A stretch of DNA of 64,000 nucleotides. It comes from Tubulanus polymorphus. Its lineage: Eukaryota > Nemertea > Palaeonemertea > Tubulaniformes > Tubulanidae. Below the pieces are notes generated by a model, which was not told the origin of the DNA, searched no databases, and saw nothing but the letters and a program-made list of their open reading frames with translations. The stretch is taken from NCBI RefSeq assembly GCF_964204645.1, contig NC_134027.1, positions 9,660,485-9,724,484 of the forward strand, read 5' to 3'. This document shows, piece after piece, positions 63,381-64,000 of this stretch (positions within the stretch are counted from its first letter, which is position 1; every line of letters begins with the position of its first letter). The position numbers and the translations under genes are program-made.

Positions 63381-64000
63381 ATTAATTCATATAAGTGTTG
63401 ACAGCCGATCAGTCGGTTTCAAATTGTATTGAAGAATGAATACATTTTATGTAACTATGTAAGTCGTGTGAATCAATGTCAAGATTCTCGTAATCGGGCA
63501 ACTACAGATAAAAAACCGAAATGCATGTAAAATATCCTATAATTTGAAATTTTCTAAAGATGTGGTTGTTAAAACTTCAAAGGGAAATTCTGTACACAAG
63601 TGAATCAGCGATAACTTTTGTGAATGATGTTCTTGTGATTGGTGAACACCATCTTCCCTGAATTGATTTTTCCAGAAAAATATGAATAAATGCTGGCGAA
63701 CTTAAAGCAGTACGATATGTAGATGTGACGATGCGATTTACGATAAATGATTGATCTACGTTGCAAAACCATTAGAAATCGCACTCAATTTCCAGCAGAT
63801 ATTTGTTGAATTTCTACTTCAATTGCATCTGCTTATGGTGGTTTTCTCAGCCACCAATTTGAATCATTGTTTATTGATATGTTCGTTTGACGCTTGAGGG
63901 CATTCGTTGGATGAATTTTCGTCAAGCTCTCAATATGCGTAACACATCCCGGCGATGGATCCTTTTTTCGACGCGAAGCCTGAAAATGCCGCCAGCCGAA
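63381..64000. other. Non-coding right edge of the window
   Basis: No gene or repeat is recognised. If the candidate secreted protein is real, its promoter would lie here. Confidence 0.35.

Overview
The window reads as nuclear DNA of an invertebrate animal. It is AT-rich and gene-poor, with spliceosomal GT-AG introns (about 80-260 nt inside genes, one candidate of 3.6 kb), metazoan-specific genes (a Fezf zinc-finger factor with an eh1 motif, an alpha-tubulin whose first intron follows the ATG, an SLC18-like transporter) and many short non-autonomous repeats. A marine spiralian or other non-chordate bilaterian fits best, but the species cannot be fixed from sequence alone. Nothing bacterial or viral is seen.

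Layout. 1-1290: a repeat-rich mobile element whose right half is four tandem 154-bp units, each ending in a CTCF-like box. 1361-2734 (+): an intronless SLC18/vesicular-amine-transporter-like protein. 4724-7129 (-): seven coding exons of an alpha-tubulin; a matching ATG-only first exon lies at 10752-10754, and paired CREs lie at 11069-11087. 12303-13831 (-): a two-exon, 257-residue single-pass leucine-rich-repeat membrane protein. 17276-17918 (-): two exons of an unrecognised protein. 22-32 kb: mostly non-coding, with a decayed LINE tail at 30.36-30.72 kb. 32.6-34.05 kb: a promoter-like cluster, two candidate first exons on opposite strands and an array of four CG-rich palindromes. 38-41 kb: a long hairpin, a MITE and dispersed repeats. 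41.5-42.0 kb (-): a weak candidate small gene. 45425-47038 (+): Fezf, with all six zinc fingers and the eh1 repressor motif in one exon. 47-59 kb: a largely empty flank with one small palindromic transposon. 59-63.4 kb: two weak candidate exons on the minus strand, one with a convincing signal peptide.

The genes do not form an operon or pathway. The best-supported ones are Fezf, alpha-tubulin, the SLC18-like transporter and the LRR membrane protein. The most unusual signals are the exact 154-bp CTCF-like array, an alpha-tubulin without Lys40, an SLC18 relative that keeps some transport residues and loses others, and the 33-34 kb palindrome/promoter cluster. Everything else is low-confidence exon evidence or repeats.
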